Shown here: positions 1 to 10,874 of the stretch, in pieces
Numbering within the stretch: the first letter of the stretch is position 1
How the letters are laid out: the number at the start of each line of letters is the position of its first letter
Assembly (NCBI GenBank): GCA_905221605.1
Contig: CAJNDS010002489.1
Location: 250,001-295,000 of the forward strand
Direction of reading: 5' to 3'
Length of the DNA: 45,000 nt
Source of the DNA: Symbiodinium natans
Lineage: Eukaryota; Sar; Dinophyceae; Suessiales; Symbiodiniaceae
Program-made: the position numbers and the translations under genes
Notes under the pieces: model-generated
Told to the model about the DNA's origin: nothing
The model's database searches: none
What the model saw: the letters and a program-made list of their open reading frames with translations, nothing else

Positions 1-164
1 TCAACAAAAATAAAAAAAAGTAATTTCCAAGGAGGATATAGCATCAGGATGTCGGCAGGGTTCGTGTTCTGCCGGGCCTCAGCTTCGCGTCTCCCAAGAA
101 ACCGCGGCTCTGAAGACCCATTTTTCCAGTTTATTCAGTACGAACCGTATTAATACTGATAAAA

Positions 165-213
165 AAGTAGTAATAATAATAACAATAATAATGATAATAA
201 TAATAATAATCGT
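165..213. repeat. (AAT)n microsatellite, imperfect
   Basis: A run of about 15 AAT/ATA triplets with interruptions (AAC, ATG). It is the start of a gene-free stretch (1-840) in which I see only scattered TTTAGGG-like words near 360-410 and no convincing coding region. Confidence 0.85.
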
Positions 214-841
214 GAAAATCTTAAGGATATTCATAACCTCCACTGCTGCCGGAGCGCGGGGAGCTTGAATGGATTCGGAGTTGGGGGCAGACCAGTAGGC
301 CCAAAGATCCTCGGCTTCCAAAAATCAATATAGGGCCTTTATGATTTGAAAAGGGTTTCGGATTTAGGGTTGAAAGGGTTAGGGGTTTAGGGTTAGAGTT
401 TAGGATTTGAGGGATACTATAGTAGATTTATGAAGGGACCACAAGGGAATACTCTTCATTCCGACACCCATAATTATCACGCACGCGCCAGATCTCCTCA
501 CAGCCGTTTCGGGACAAGGGTTTTGAGCTTACCACTGGCCCACATCGCGACACATTACTCTAGAAGCCAGCGACCCTGGAACCACAAAGCAGGAAGAGCA
601 AAAACCTGGAGGCCCCAAAGAATCCCGTCGGAATTGCACGCTTCCTGAGGCTTGGTTAAGGCTACATTGGGGAACAGCGGCCTGCCTGACGCTTGACTTT
701 GATGCTTATTGAGGTCGCATTCTGGTACATATGGCAGTGCTGTACACATGCCCACCATGCTGACCAGATTTTGGCTTGAAGCTGCTGTCCTGAATCCTCT
801 ACTGGATGCACAATTTCCTTGAAAGTCACGCACTCAAGAAA

Positions 842-1173
842 GCCTAAACCCCTAAACCCTAAACCCCTAAACCAAACACCCAAACCCCTAAACTCCTAAA
901 CCCCCAAACCGCCTAAACCCCCGAACCCCGAAACCCCGAAACCCCTAGAAACCCTAAACCCCCAAAACAACCCTAAACCCCAAACCACTTGTGAGTAAAA
1001 GTCGGTGCCAGAAGGCCGCTTCAGTCGCTCCTCTTGGTCAAGAGGCTCCGGTGAGGCGGGACTAGCCGCCCGCCTCTTCGGGCTTGAGAGCAGGCATAGA
1101 GGACGGTTGTCAAAGCAACTCCTCATCCCTAAACCCTAAACCCTAAATGCTAAACCCTAAACCCTAAACCCTA
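842..1173. repeat. Degenerate CCCTAAA telomere-like arrays, two blocks
   Basis: Block 842-985 consists of drifting units (CCCTAAA, CCCCTAAA, CCCCGAAA, CCCCAAA). Block 1127-1173 is closer to the exact 7-mer. About 140 bases of unrelated sequence lie between them. Such degenerate blocks recur through the window and look like interstitial telomeric sequence that has mutated in place. Open frames crossing them are artefacts. Confidence 0.9.
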
Positions 1174-1179
1174 AACAGC

Positions 1180-2050
1180 AAGAACGAAGTTCCAAACTTC
1201 CATGTCTGGCTGCTTCCACGCCATGCCAGATGCTGTTCTGTGTTCTGCGTGGGTCCTAAACCCTATAAATCCGAAACCCTTTTTTGCAACTGGACTCCTT
1301 GCTGATAAATCCGAAACCCTAAACCCCAAAACCCTAAAACTCCAAACCCTACAAACACCTCGGGTTTTGCATCTGAGGAGACAATCAAACGAAAGCCTCG
1401 CAGATGCTCGCGATGAGCCGCGTCCTGGGCTCAGCTTCTTATGTTGGCCCCGCGACTGCACCACAGAGCACGTGCAATGCGTTATAGTGATTAGGGGCCG
1501 AAAGATCCACATAAACACAAGGATTCTACAAACCTCGTTTTTGGTACTAGGATCCTTGCGTTGATGCGGGTTTTTGGGCCCCGAAGTGATTGGAACTACC
1601 GACACAATGGGCTCATTCTGAGTCAGGCTCCAGATCTCGGAGTGCTTGCCACATCTGCAGGGGCAGATTGGATTGTCACGCTGTGCCGCTATGCTGGGGA
1701 GATCAAAGATCGCAATTTCTAGCCAGCTGCGCCTTGCTCTGACGGACGACCGGATGAAGGTGGCGTTTCCCCCCCCCCCCCCCGCCGCCACACCCCGCGT
1801 TCGCTGCGTTGGCCCTCCTGTCCACTTCGCCTGGCTGCATAGTGGCCTTGGTGACCGACAAACTCAAGTTCCGCACAGCAATCTCACGCACGCTCTTCAA
1901 CGCAAAGCGTATGTCAGTTCAACTGACATACCACGCTAACAAGATGAGCACAACTCTCATTGAACTTTTCATGCAGCGCACCACGCAAGATTTGTCCAGG
2001 CAGCTTGTCCAGAAGCCCGTGACGCGGCTTGCATCGGGGGGAAAGCTGAA
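1180..2050. other. Gene-free stretch
   Basis: Several overlapping open frames on both strands, none with a recognisable motif. A run of 17 C residues sits near 1770-1786. I see no supported gene here. Confidence 0.5.
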
Positions 2051-2058
2051 ATTTGCTT

Positions 2059-2300
2059 GAGCACAATTGGGGCCGGGCGCTAGTCTCCCATGGTGTCCGA
2101 TCATGAGCGCAACTGGGGCCGCGCGGGTGTCACGCGCTTCGGGCCTGTGGTCTCCAATGGTCTCCGATGATAAGCGCAATTGGGGCCGCCGGGGCGGGTG
2201 TCCCGCGGTTTGGGTCCGTGATCTCCCATGGTCTCCGATCATGAGCACAATTGGCGCCGAACTGTGTCACGCGGCTTGGGTCCGTTCAGAGGGGGCTCAC
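2059..2300. repeat. Tandem repeat, about 70-bp unit
   Basis: The phrase 'GAGCRCAAYTGGGGCCG' recurs at about 2059, 2105, 2172 and 2243, each followed by a G/C-rich stretch and then 'GTCTCCxATGGTCTCCGAT'. Spacing is 46, 67 and 71 bases, so the first unit is shortened. No coding potential is evident. Confidence 0.75.
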
Positions 2301-2329
2301 GCGCTTTCCCATACCACGCAGACGGGTGG

Positions 2330-2530
2330 GTGTAGATGCGTTGTTCGGGCCCAGAACATGCATCCAGGCCATTTGAAGCCCCTGGGAATGACGTGACAAT
2401 GAGCGAGCGTGGGGATGCCTGGAACTGTCCCACATGCGTTTTGTGGAGTCTGTTTCGTGTATGATTTCACGGATAAGCGCTGTAGGCGCTGTACTTGGGT
2501 CCCATTTCTTTGGCTTCTCATGGCTTCTCT
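2330..2530 (-). repeat. Inverted copy of the 240-bp dispersed repeat
   Basis: Reverse-complemented, this stretch carries the same landmarks in the same order as the tandem units at 2690-3790: 'CCATGAGAAGCC', 'CCAAGTACAGCG', 'ACGAAACAGAC', 'GGGACAGTTCC', 'CCCAGGGGCTTCAAATGGCC'. It is therefore a member of that family in opposite orientation. Confidence 0.75.
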
Positions 2531-2689
2531 AAACAATATCTATAGATAATACTCCATCTTGTGGCAAACTGACACACCGGGAGACGCTAAAGCTCCCATG
2601 CGTGTAGCTTCTGCTGGTGCTTGTGCTTCTGCTACTGGGTTTAGGGTTTAGGGCTTTAAGCTCTGGATGGGTCTGGTCATGACACAAGC

Positions 2690-3790
2690 CTGAGTAATAG
2701 TTAGAGAAACCATAGATAATCCATATGTGTCCGTCTGTCAGTTTGCGATACAAGACAGAGTAATATTTAGAGAGGCCGTGAGAAGCTCAAGAAGTGGAAT
2801 CGAAAAGGAGACTGTGGAGGCCAAGTACAGCGTTTATCTGTGAAACTATACATGAAACTGACAGCGACGCGCGTTTTGGGCTCCCAGAAACGCATCTGGG
2901 ATAGTTCCACGCGGCCCCGTGCTTGTTGATCACTCTCATTCTTACGTCACTCCCAGGGGCCTGCAATGGCCTGGATGCGTTGTTCGAGGTCTGAAAGACG
3001 CATCTAGAGAATGCATGTCCGTCTGTCAGTTTGCCGCACAAGTCTGAGTAATATTTAGAGGCCATGAGAAGCCCAGGAGATCTGATCAAAAAGGAGAGTG
3101 TGGAAGCCAAGTACAGCGTTTGTGTAAATACGTGAAACAGACCTAGATGCGCGTTTGGGGCTCCAGACAACACATCTGGGACAGCTCCAGGCAGCCCCGT
3201 GCTTGTTGATAACATTCTTACGTCGCTCCCAGGCGCTCGGATGCGTTTTTCGGGGCCCGAAAAACGCATCGAGATATTCCACGTGTGTCCGCCTGTGACT
3301 GAGTAAACTATTAGAAGCCATGAGAAGCCCAAGTGGAGGCCAAGTACAACATTGACTTGCGAAAGCATACATGAAACAGACCTAGACGCACATCTTGGGC
3401 TGCAAAACAATGCATCTGGGACAGTTCCGGGCAGCCTGGCGCTTGTTGCTCATTCTCATTCTTATGTCGCTCCTAGGGGCCTCAAATGGCCTGGGCGCGT
3501 TTTTCGGGGCCCCAAAAAAGCATTTAGACAATCCTTGTCCATGAGAAGCCCCAAAAACTGAGATCAAAGAGGAGATTGTGGATGCCAAGTACAACGTTTG
3601 TCTGTGAAACTGTACATGAAACAGACCAAGATGCGCGTTTTGGGCTCCAAAACATGCATCCAGGACAGTTCCAGACAACCCGGGTTGATTGTTTTTTCTT
3701 ATTTAAGTTGCGTGGCTCCCACGGGCCTGGAACTGCGTGGGTGCGCTTTTCTCTTAGATACCCATCCGATACTGCTTTGTAAGGGGCCTT
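2690..3790 (+). repeat. Tandem array of about 240-bp repeat, four copies
   Basis: The marker 'GCCAAGTACA' recurs at 2820, 3106, 3339 and 3584 (spacings 286, 233 and 245). Every copy has the same order of landmarks: 'CCATGAGAAGCC', 'CCAAGTACARCG', 'CATGAAACAGACC', 'CATCTGGGACAGTTCC', 'GCTCCCAGGGGCC', then a GC-clamped palindrome (best at 3244-3267, GCGTTTTTCGGGG / CCCGAAAAACGC), then 'TGTCCGTCTGTCAGTTTGCC'. Copies differ by substitutions and indels, so the array is not recent. Reverse-strand open frames through it are by-products. Confidence 0.85.
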
Positions 3791-3799
3791 TTCACGGGC

Positions 3800-4490
3800 A
3801 GACCACGAGCAATTGAACTAGAATTTTCCAAGATAATTCCTTTGCTTAAAACTTAGAACCCATGCTAGCAAGGCAAATGAGAGTTCATTCCATTGTTAAA
3901 CCTTCTTAGAGTCTTGCGATCTTTATGGTGATGGCTCCGAAGCACCTCGGTCCCAAAATGGCAAAAGGCAGCATCTTTTGTTCAGGAAGGCTTCTAAATT
4001 AAAGAAAGAAAACGTCCGGGGGCAAGCCCGAAATCTGTTTTTTTTGGTTTCTGTGATTCTTTGTAGTTTTGTCTAGGTTTGTTTTGCTGCTCTTAGTTAC
4101 TGTTGGTTTGCTCCGTTTTTTTTTGTGAGTTTTCCATACTTTGCTCTAGTTTCCAGGCTTGATTTCGTTTCCTTTGGTTCTGGCAGCTTTCTTATTATTG
4201 GAGTCGTGGGGTCTTCGGCAGACCACTGGATAATCGTTAACCAACAACAAAAAACACAGCAACCGAGGCCAGCCCAATGGTAACCCCATTGTAGACGACC
4301 TACTCAGGCACCTCCTCAACCCTACACACGTGGTTCGTTTCTGTAAACTCTTTGGCGCTACAGGGCACCAGGAGCCATGTTTACTTAGTTTTGTTCAGCT
4401 TTTCTTAGCTTTCCTTAGCCTCCTCAGTGTTGGGTCCATATGCTGAGATATTTCTTGTCGTTCCCTTCACTGCTGAAAAAGCCCCCTGCG
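3800..4490. other. Gene-free stretch
   Basis: A/T-richer sequence with T-runs (for example 4035-4042 and 4115-4123). No coding signal or repeat structure that I can support. Confidence 0.5.
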
Positions 4491-4499
4491 TAACGGCAT

Positions 4500-4700
4500 C
4501 GGATGTGTACCTATGATTTTTCGGGGGCCCGAAAAACCCATTGAGATAGTCCATGCGTGTCCGTCTGTCGAGTTTGCCGTAAGACTGAGTACTATTTAGA
4601 AACAGCAAACAAATTGGAGATTGTGGAGGCCAAGCAAATACTACTTCTATCCATGAAATTATATTTAGAGGACAGACAGCCAAATGCATTTAGGCACCGG
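4500..4700 (+). repeat. Isolated copy of the 240-bp repeat
   Basis: Contains the palindrome 'TTTTTCGGGGGCCCGAAAAA' (about 4517-4536), then 'GTGTCCGTCTGTCGAGTTTGCC', 'GACTGAGTACTATTTAGA', 'GTGGAGGCCAAG' and 'ATCCATGAAATT', matching the array at 2690-3790 in the same orientation. The 700 bases between are unrelated. Confidence 0.7.
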
Positions 4701-5700
4701 CTAAGAATTTAATCGTTTTCACATTTCCTGTGTCCGGGCCTTCTATTGTCCGTGCAAGGCCATATTTACTTTGGTTTTGGAGGGGGCCAGCCTCCGAAAA
4801 TGCGTTTGGGCATGTTCGTTATGATTCTGGACCTCTTTCGAGATTGCTGCGAAACATCGAAGATTTTATGTAGAAAACAGTGAAAAAGGACACTGGGAAG
4901 GACACTGCCGAAGAGTTGTCTTTGCGCACGAGTTTCACTTTGTCAATGTCTTCCAAAATCAAAAAGGACACCTGAAAATAAAAACCATGTTTGGCGGCTG
5001 GTTGCCTCTGGCTTGCTTGGGGGTCCCCGTTGTGGGTAGGATTTTCAAGGGTGTTTTGCTATAGAAGAAGGCGAAAACGGACACCCTAATTTTGGACAAG
5101 TGTAGAAGAAGCGAGCCCTCTGCGGTCTCAAGCTTGAGCACACCGCTGCTTGGCCAAAGTTGTTCATGATCCGTGGTCACACGCTCTCTGCTCCTCGTTG
5201 CGTTGTTGCTTCATATTGTTTTCCCTTTGTCTAAAGTCTTAATATTTCCAATCCCTAACTTTCTGAATCCCTAAACTCCCTAAACCCTAAATCGTCTACA
5301 ATCTTACTGTTTGGGGTCTTCGCTGGCATAACTTTTTTCTATGGGCCCCTTTGATTAGGTCAGGGCGGCTCGGGACGGCCCGAGCCCCCCTCCCTTCTCA
5401 AGGTCAACATTAGTAGTAAACCCTAAACCTCGATTCCTTGCTTGGGGGCTTTGAAGGTGCCACTCCTTTCCCCCCCCCAACCCTACAAACTGCAGCGCTC
5501 TCACCTGTGATTTCTTCCGGCTAGGCGGGACTGCCTCAGCCTTGCGATAGAGACTGCCCATCAAAACGGGGCACAGCTTCACGAAGTCTCCACGACGTGG
5601 GAAGACGTTCTTGAATCACTGAAATCACAGTGTAGCAAGGTTAAGAGTCCGCAAGACGTTCCGTTCTGCCACATGGCTTGCGTGCGATCTAGCGTCCCGG
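4700..5700. other. Gene-free stretch
   Basis: Short telomere-like words at 5276-5292 and 5420-5430 only. The open frames here have no recognisable motif. Confidence 0.45.
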
Positions 5701-5753
5701 GGTTGAGGGCATGTAGGTTTAGGGGAGGCTTTGTCGGGAGGCCTTCGACCTCG

Positions 5754-5851
5754 AACCCTAAACCCTAAACCCTAAACCCTAAACCCTAAACCCTAAACCC
5801 TAAACCCTAAACCCTAAACCCTAAACCCTAAACCCTAAACCCTAAACCCTA
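5754..5851. repeat. Perfect CCCTAAA array (about 14 units)
   Basis: One of the longest uninterrupted runs of the 7-mer CCCTAAA in the window. It is the Arabidopsis-type telomere unit, also typical of many algae. The flanks are non-telomeric on both sides, so this is interstitial. Confidence 0.95.
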
Positions 5852-5968
5852 TCTAAAGCGGCCGGGCGGGTTCTGCTCTCACTTCTCCGACTTCTCAAGG
5901 GACATCTTCAGCCCGCCCACGGGGAATAAGCCCGGGGTGTAACCTGAGGATGTTGTTGGGCCGAGTGC

Positions 5969-6015
5969 TAGGGTTTAGGGTTTAGGGTTTAGGGTTTAGG
6001 GTTTAGGGTTTAGGG
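5969..6015. repeat. TTTAGGG array, opposite orientation
   Basis: About six to seven TTTAGGG units on the + strand, 118 bases after a CCCTAAA array. The two arrays therefore form a head-to-head inverted pair. Confidence 0.95.
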
Positions 6016-6065
6016 TAGACAGGGACAGGGACTCATAAGGCCGGGCTCCTATGTCTCGCGCGTTG

Positions 6066-6107
6066 CTACTAGTTGCTTAAGAACCCCTCCCCCCTCCCCC
6101 CGCCCCC

Positions 6108-6138
<31 letters not shown>

Positions 6139-6210
6139 AAACAAATCCTTACAAGGGTAGTGTAGGGATTGTGTTTTTTGTTTTTGGGTAATTACTGCAG
6201 CAACTAGTAG
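6066..6210. mobile_element. Small inverted-repeat element with C/A homopolymer core
   Basis: The ends are a perfect 11-bp inverted repeat, CTACTAGTTGC (6066-6076) and GCAACTAGTAG (6200-6210). The interior holds 26 consecutive C (6103-6128) followed directly by about 13 A, then 'CAAATCCTTACAAGGGTAG'. A related stretch at 8835-8935 has the same order (CTAGTAATTGCTGAAGAAT, C15, A-rich, TTCCTTATAAGGGCAAG). Two similar copies support a dispersed MITE-like family. No coding capacity. Confidence 0.55.
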
Positions 6211-6754
6211 GTTGAAAGGTCCCCGGAAACCCATGATCTACGAGCCCGACGTACTGAGCAGTAGGCTAGCCGCCCCCCGCACTCACGTTCACGCAGTCAT
6301 GTTCAAAACAATGTTCTCTTAAGCCCATCCTTTTAACTAATTAAGGTGAGCGTACTTCATGGGTAGTTCTAAGTGGGGTTTTAAGTAGGGTAGCCGCAAG
6401 TATACTTGGTTATAACCGTATTCAGGGCCAATTTCGCACGCGCAGATGTTCGAAAGCCATGACAGTTTTGAGGATGGGCAGCGCGAGCACCACACCCGCA
6501 CATCGACCCAGCCCCTCATACTCTTCAAGTTAGAACCCCTGTAGTGAGCCTTGCTGACACACTGCTTGGGGGATAACCCTGCTTTATCAACCTCCAGGTA
6601 TGAGCTCAGCAAACCGCAAAATGCGATGATGTTTTTCAGGGAACCTACCCCAAACTCCCGTGTTGCTTCTGGGCCCGCAGGCTTTGATGCACCCTAAACC
6701 CCAAAATCCTTAATTTTGAGAAGGACGCCGGATGGTCGGAATAGTACACGAAAT

Positions 6755-6970
6755 TTGGGATGTTCCGCCTTGTACTAACAGCCCTTCATAGGGATTCTAG
6801 TACCCCCCACTATAGTCCCTACTAGTAGGCTCCCCAGTAGCTCATTAATAAGGGCACCCTTTGTCTTACTATTCAGTTTTAATAAGGAACCCCCCACAAC
6901 AAAAAGGGAATACGGGTCCTACTCAAGGACCTAGATTCAGGACTGTCAGTATAAGGCGAAACATCCCAAG
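6755..6970. mobile_element. MITE-like element with about 30-bp terminal inverted repeats
   Basis: The left end TTGGGATGTTCCGCCTTGTA (from 6755) continues CTAACAGCCC. The right end (to 6970), reverse-complemented, reads CTTGGGATGTTTCGCCTTAT then ACTGACAGTCC. About 26 of 30 positions agree. The element is 216 bp and non-coding. A short relative lies at 42547-42637 and a half copy at 13292-13333. Confidence 0.8.
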
Positions 6971-7089
6971 ATGATGAAATGCATCAGCAAGGTCCATTCT
7001 GGGGCTTCGGGTCTTGGGAGGTCACACCACGCTGTTCCCCGAAGACCTGATTCTGCCTTAGGTCCTTCGTATGTGCCTTTTCTGATGAC

Positions 7090-7690
7090 CCTAAACCCTA
7101 AACCTTAAACCCTACACCCTAAACCCTGAACCCTAAACCCAAAAAATCTCTCCACAACCCCAAGATCTCGGATCTCGGCATCGCGGCATGATCTAAGACC
7201 CTATTTGGTAGCACAGTAAGCATCTTCTAACAAAGGGTACCTCTTTTTGGAGGTTGACTACCTTTAACCAGGGAGCCTAGAACCACAAAAAGGGCAAAAG
7301 GGTAGGACTGGGCCCCCAAACCCTAAAGAAACTCTAAACCCTAAGCCCTAAGCCCTAAACCCTAAACCCTACATTCCAAGGCCTTCAAAACCTTGCGAAA
7401 CCAGAGTCCCTAAATCCTAAACCCCTTTTGAGTGCTGGGAACCCTGAACCCCTAAACCCCTAAACCCCAAAACCCCAAAGCCCGTAAACCCCAAAACCCC
7501 TAAACCTCTAAACCGCAAACCCTAAACCCTAAACCCTGCAGTATCCTCTTGACGCGTGGCGCTGTGAGAGTTCCTGGTCCGGCTCAAGCACCCAGCGGAA
7601 ACCGCCAGGTCCCAACACCTCCTTGGGGTTAAGTTGGGGTTTAGGGTTTAGGGTTCAGGGCTTAGGGTTGAGGGTTTAGGGTTTTCGGAT
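7090..7690. repeat. Cluster of short telomere-like arrays
   Basis: CCCTAAA-type blocks occur at 7090-7142, 7324-7372 and 7436-7538 (variants CCCTACA, CCCCTAAA, CCCCAAAA). A TTTAGGG-type block follows at 7630-7690 in the opposite orientation. The intervening sequences are unrelated. Confidence 0.9.
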
Positions 7691-7844
7691 AACGGTTGAG
7701 GGTGTATATTCCTAAGCCCTAAACCGCTTGCTGGGATTTTGGGGGATTTAAGGACGGCTTCAAGATACTGACTCCCCAAACACTAACTTTTGAAAGGCCC
7801 AAAAGTCCTGGGCCAGCTCCAGCAACCCTCAACCCTTTTTGCAT

Positions 7845-7950
7845 CTAAACCCTAAACCCTAAACCCTAAACCCTGAACCCTGAACCCTGAACCCTGAACC
7901 CTGAACCCTGAACCCTGAACCCTACACCCTGAACCCTAAACCCTAAACCC
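7845..7950. repeat. CCCTAAA array with homogenised CCCTGAA variant
   Basis: Starts with CCCTAAA units, switches to about eight consecutive CCCTGAA units, then returns to CCCTAAA. A run of one identical variant implies local unit-by-unit expansion after the array was internal, rather than independent point mutations. Confidence 0.9.
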
Positions 7951-8834
7951 CAACTCGGCGTTGAAGAGCCACTCGCAGCTGGCCCATGAGAAGCTGCATG
8001 GGTAGGAGCTTAAGAGAGGGGTTTAGGGTTTAGGGTTTAGGCTTTAAGGTTCAGGAGCGTTAAAGATTAGAGTTCTTGTTTCGGTGGCCTAAGCTTCCAT
8101 TCGGAACAAGAGAGAAAATCACATTAACAATATTCCTGCAAAGGTCACCCCCTTTTTGCAAATCGACTCGAAGCATCGCTTCCTACAGCCGCTTAGGTCC
8201 AGTTCAGTGCAGCCAAGTAGGCCCAGCTAAAGTCTCCGAGGATCTCATGTTCGTTTGGAAATCGACTTTGCGGAGGTTTGCGGGTTTCAGGAACCTCCGG
8301 TTGCTTGGAGGTTCATGGGCGGGGTTGGCTGAGGTTATACGAATATAATATGTTATAATTATACTGTTCATTCTGCTGCAAGTAGGGCTAGAAGTAGGAT
8401 GGCTGGAAGTGCGTGGTTCTAACTTTAGTTAGGGTACCTGCAACACTACAGTTCTGACTGCGCACGAGCCCTCAAGTAGGGGTCCAGGTAACTGGCTAAA
8501 AGGAAACCAAAGGGGAACCCAGTTTGGTTTCATGGAGGTCTACAAGGGAGCCTGACCTAAAAAAACAAGGCAACTGGGGAACCTGGGGAGGGAATCACGA
8601 GACATCTTCAGTATTGCCTGCTCACTGACCCTTTGGCTTTAGGGCGAAGGGTTTCGGACGCTCGGACGCGCAGCAGGGCAACTCACTGTTGAAAGCCTCG
8701 TTTCGTGTTTTGAAAGCAGAAAAGCAATCCTAAGCAGAGTAGGCAAGGGTTTTTCGGTCTCGGGCCGAGAGTTTGTCACCGCTTGGATCATGGTCCACCG
8801 ATGGCCCGGTGGACGACTGGCAGCCTGGATGTAC

Positions 8835-8940
8835 TACTCATCTAGTAATTGCTGAAGAATCCCCCCCCCCCCCCCAAGAAAAAAACCAAAAGTGGATTCC
8901 TTATAAGGGCAAGATAGCGATTACAAATGGCAGTCATTCC
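8835..8940. repeat. Second copy of C/A-core element (degenerate)
   Basis: Homologous in layout to 6066-6210: CTAGTAATTGCTGAAGAAT, 15 C (8861-8875), A-rich, then the near-palindrome CCTTATAAGG. The right inverted end is not clearly preserved. Confidence 0.5.
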
Positions 8941-9071
8941 TAGAGTATTGGGCTCTCTGCCGAAGAAGCTTCGCGCAGAAGGGTCTTGGCGACCTGTGAC
9001 TCGGGGGGTTTCGCCCTTCAAAGGATTTCTTTGGCGTTGGAGGAATGTGTTCTCGCTCTTGAGGATCGTGA

Positions 9072-9083
9072 AGGGTTTAGGGT

Positions 9084-9136
<53 letters not shown>

Positions 9137-9139
9137 GGG
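9072..9139. repeat. TTGAGGG variant telomere-like array
   Basis: One TTTAGGG followed by about eight identical TTGAGGG units. It is a second example of a homogenised single-base variant, here on the G-rich strand. Confidence 0.9.
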
Positions 9140-9576
9140 GGCGGAGGGTGGCTAGATCAGGACCCAACCACAGGTGTCCACATCAGTAACTCTACAATCG
9201 TGTCCGGCTCCAGTGAGCAACAAAGCGGCACATATGCTGCATGCACAGGGGAGGTTCCAACCACCGCCACCCAAACCCACTACCAGAATCATGGCTTTGA
9301 GCCTTTGCGGGTACACACGAGTCCCAACTCTTTATACGAGTACCTGCTGCGTGCAGCTGTGGGCCTTCATGCGCACTTTGCCGACCGAACAATCTTGTGC
9401 GGAAAGGTATTGACGAGCAGGTCAAAGCAAATATTAGGGGGGCTGCTAGCACATCAAGCTGGCACTTGAGAACCCAAAGCGACAAACGAAAACTACACCC
9501 AAAAAGCCATAATCCCAAACCCAATATTCAAAACCCTTCTTGCAACGGGCTTCGGTGCATCCACCTGGATTCACGG

Positions 9577-9653
9577 CCCTAAACCCTAAACCCTAAACCC
9601 CAAAACAAAACCCTAAACCCCAAAACCCTAAACCCTAAACCCCAAACCCTGCA
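9577..9653. repeat. CCCTAAA / CCCCAAA array
   Basis: About ten units, the 7-mer alternating with CCCCAAAA-type variants. Confidence 0.9.
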
Positions 9654-9797
9654 CCAAAAGCCGAAGCTCCAACCCCTGAACTCCCAAAGCCCCGGCCTTG
9701 GCAGCCAGAAAACGGCCCGGGCACATTCGCGGACCGCCACCGAAGGCCGCCTCATCCAGATTCTGGCCTCCGGCACCACCCACGGGAAAAGATGCTA

Positions 9798-9911
9798 CTT
9801 AGGGCTTAGGGCTTAGGGCTTAGGGCTTAGGGTTTAGGGTTTAGGGTTTAGGGTTTAGGGTTTAGGGTTTAGGGTTGAAAAACAAGCTACTGGGGGGGGG
9901 GGGGGGGGGGG
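9798..9911. repeat. TTAGGGC/TTTAGGG array followed by G20
   Basis: Four CTTAGGG units then about seven TTTAGGG units (to 9876), a 15-base gap, then an uninterrupted run of 20 G (9892-9911). The whole G-rich strand could form quadruplex structures. Confidence 0.9.
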
Positions 9912-9984
9912 TTGGGGGTTAGGGGTTGCATCCTTGGGCCTTCCTGAGCGGATCTCGGTTTGGCATCATAGGCCACTGGTGTCT

Positions 9985-10032
9985 CCCTAACCCTAAACCC
10001 TAAACCCTAAACCTAAACCCTAAACCCTACAC
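9985..10032. repeat. CCCTAAA array, short
   Basis: About six units, one with a lost C. A more degenerate patch of CCCTAAA/CCCCAAAA words follows at 10530-10690. The unique sequence between them (10040-10530) has no supported gene. Confidence 0.85.
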
Positions 10033-10784
10033 CCCTGAGTGCTTGATTCTGTTCTGAGTACTTTTTGTTCGTGCATTTAGGGTTGAAAAAACACTACTAG
10101 GCTTAGTTTTGCTGGTCACTCGCCTAGCTGACTAGGTCGCACGCTGGGGCATGCACACGTATCCAGCAAACAACGCATACTCGCAATGCATTGCATTGCC
10201 GACGAGACAGGGTTTCGGGGCCTCAGTTGGGGTCGCCAATGCTCGGCTCCTTTCACACCCTCTGGAGCAATCTTCCTGGATAAGGTCGTCCTGAACGAAT
10301 AAGATTTGCAAAACTTAAAACAGCCCCCGGGGTAGTTGTGGGTTGTGTAGGGCTTGGGGTCATGACAGCGGCAAGTGAACATGACACGCGGCCACGATGC
10401 CATGACCTGACCGCTCCTGGCACTGTGAAAGCCTTTCTCGAGGATTCGCTGAACATGCTGGCAGGAACATGCTTGCATGATGGTAGGTCATTCCACTGGC
10501 CACAGCCAGGCTAGACCCTATAAGCATCCACCCTAAACCCCTGAAACCCTTAAACCCTACACCCCAGCTGTAAAAAGACATTCAACCCTAAATCCTCTAA
10601 AACCCCCCAAAACCCAAAACCCCAAAACACCCTCAAACCCCTAAACACTCTAAACCCCCCAAAACCCCTAAAGCCCTCAACCCCTAGTCCCCTATAACAT
10701 AGGGGTCGGAACACTTACTAATAGTATTCGTCAGGGTCCATATATATCTATACTAAAATACCCCCCCCCCAAAAAAAAAATATA

Positions 10785-10785
10785 C

Positions 10786-10857
<72 letters not shown>
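10785..10857. repeat. (AAT)n microsatellite, about 24 units
   Basis: An uninterrupted AAT/TAA triplet run, preceded by C10 and A10 runs at 10761-10780. The reverse-strand frame through it reads as poly-tyrosine and is not a gene. Confidence 0.95.
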
Positions 10858-10858
<1 letters not shown>

Positions 10859-10874
10859 TTTTACTTCGAACATC

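Noticed and set aside
763-780. AGATTTTGGCTTGAAG resembling the 3' part of the dinoflagellate spliced leader
   Set aside because: Only the core ATTTTGGCT agrees; the leader's 5' half and its CTCAAG end are missing. Too short to be a relict spliced leader.
1171-1791. 206-codon minus-strand open frame
   Set aside because: Begins and ends in homopolymer or telomere-like sequence (poly-Gly from the C-run, VLGFRV from CCCTAAA) and has no motif.
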